Source: Thermus_A sp040290245 (GTDB lineage Bacteria; Deinococcota; Deinococci; Deinococcales; Thermaceae). Taken from it: a DNA stretch of 14,838 bases. The stretch covers positions 1 to 14,838 of the forward strand of contig NZ_PSMQ01000043.1 of NCBI RefSeq assembly GCF_040290245.1, given 5' to 3'. Position numbers and translations under genes: made by a program. The notes under the pieces were generated by a model that did not search any database, was not told where the DNA came from, and was given only the letters and a program-made list of their open reading frames with translations. How positions within the stretch are numbered: the first letter of the stretch is position 1; each line of letters begins with the position of its first letter. Shown piece after piece: positions 14,123-14,838 of this stretch.

Positions 14123-14838
14123 CCCTGGACCCGGTGGAGTTCCTGAAGGGGGCCCTGGAGATCCCCAGCCCTTCGGGGGAGGAGCGGCTGGTGGCCGAAT
14201 ACCTGGCCGAGGGGATGGAGCGGCTCGGGATGCGGGCCTGGGTGGACGAGGCGGACAACGCCCGGGGCCAGCTCGGGGAGGGTCCGGTCCAGGTCGTGCT
14301 TTTGGGTCACATCGATACCGTGCCTGGCCGGGTTCCGGTGCGCCTCGAGGGGAACCGTCTTTTCGGCCGGGGAGCCGTGGACGCCAAGGGGCCCTTCGTG
14401 AGCTTTATCTTTGCCGCGGCCAGCCTCCCTAAGGAGGCCCTAAACCGCCTCACCCTCCACCTGGTGGGGGCCACGGAGGAGGAGGTGCCGAGCTCCAAAG
14501 GGGCCCGGTTCGTGGCCCCAAGGCTTGCCCCCCATCACGTGGTGATCGGTGAACCCTCCGGATGGGAGGGCATTACCTTGGGGTATAAGGGGCGGCTTTT
14601 GGTCAGGGTCAGGCGGGAAAAGGACCACTTCCACTCGGCCCACCACGAGCCCAACGCCGCCGAAGAGCTCATCAGCTACTTCGTGGCCATAAAGGCCTGG
14701 GCCGAGGCCATGAACGTGGGCCAAAGGCCCTTTGATCAGATCCAGTACACCCTTCGCGACTTCACGGTCCACCCGGCAGAGCTCAAACAGGTGGCGGAGA
14801 TGTTCTTTGATCTCCGCCTCCCCCCAAGGCTGCCCCCG
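14119..14838 (+). CDS. lysK: LysW-lysine/ornithine hydrolase, N-terminal part
   Basis: M20-family metallohydrolase that frees lysine from the LysW carrier, the last step of the pathway. 240 codons are present and the gene runs off the right edge. From the ATG at 14119 the product begins MTLDPVEFLKGALEIPSPSG. Metal and catalytic features of M20 enzymes: LLGHIDTVPG with His64 and Asp66, GRGAVDAKGP with the bridging Asp88, the ATEEEVPSSKGAR segment with the catalytic Glu pair (about 120-121), and VIGEPSGWEGITLGYKGR with Glu145, typical of the LysK/ArgE subgroup. An ATGA overlap with lysJ indicates coupled translation and consecutive reactions. The call is firm from motifs plus position. Confidence 0.93.
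   Translation, partial: MTLDPVEFLKGALEIPSPSGEERLVAEYLAEGMERLGMRAWVDEADNARGQLGEGPVQVVLLGHIDTVPGRVPVRLEGNRLFGRGAVDAKGPFVSFIFAAASLPKEALNRLTLHLVGATEEEVPSSKGARFVAPRLAPHHVVIGEPSGWEGITLGYKGRLLVRVRREKDHFHSAHHEPNAAEELISYFVAIKAWAEAMNVGQRPFDQIQYTLRDFTVHPAELKQVAEMFFDLRLPPRLPP

Overview
The window is a high-GC chromosomal segment from a thermophilic bacterium of the genus Thermus (Deinococcota). Evidence: the full-length 16S rRNA reads as Thermus. The 16S gene stands alone, with no tRNA, 23S or 5S behind it, which is the split rRNA arrangement known in Thermus. The aminotransferase and deacylase at the right end are LysJ and LysK of the LysW-carrier lysine pathway, and LysJ resembles T. thermophilus LysJ along most of its length. 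Coding is dense, G/C-ending codons dominate, and genes commonly overlap by ATGA or GTGA. I do not assign a species.

Layout, left to right. (1) Positions 1-2632, minus strand: an operon read as pyrF, pyrE, a SpoIIM-like membrane protein, then gpsA (cut by the window edge). (2) 2641-4357, minus strand: a self-contained 16S rRNA unit with a TTGACA/TAAGCT promoter, a leader, a leader-trailer pairing that should bring the 16S ends together, and a rho-independent terminator. (3) 4367-5462, plus strand: a PIG-L/LmbE-type deacetylase, interrupted by 32 N's, overlapping an archease gene. (4) 5451-7722, minus strand: folK, an S1-domain RNA-binding protein, thioredoxin and plsX, with an unusual interlocked pair of inverted repeats between the S1 gene and trxA. 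(5) 7744-12779: a glycan module consisting of GH130 (plus strand) facing a four-gene minus-strand operon (GT4, an alpha/alpha-toroid-like protein, a second GT4, mannose-1-phosphate guanylyltransferase). (6) 12947-end, plus strand: lysJ and lysK (partial), with a recognisable promoter.

How the genes work together. pyrF/pyrE perform the last two steps of UMP synthesis. gpsA and plsX both serve glycerophospholipid synthesis. The glycan module is the most promising candidate for an undescribed system. A GH130 phosphorylase could release mannose 1-phosphate, ManC would turn it into GDP-mannose, two GT4 enzymes could transfer mannose, and the toroid-like protein could trim or modify the product. 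The glycan itself is unknown and this circuit is inference. lysJ/lysK finish lysine synthesis on the LysW carrier.

Limits: there were no database searches. Family calls rest on motifs and remembered family patterns. Promoters and RNA structures were judged by eye.
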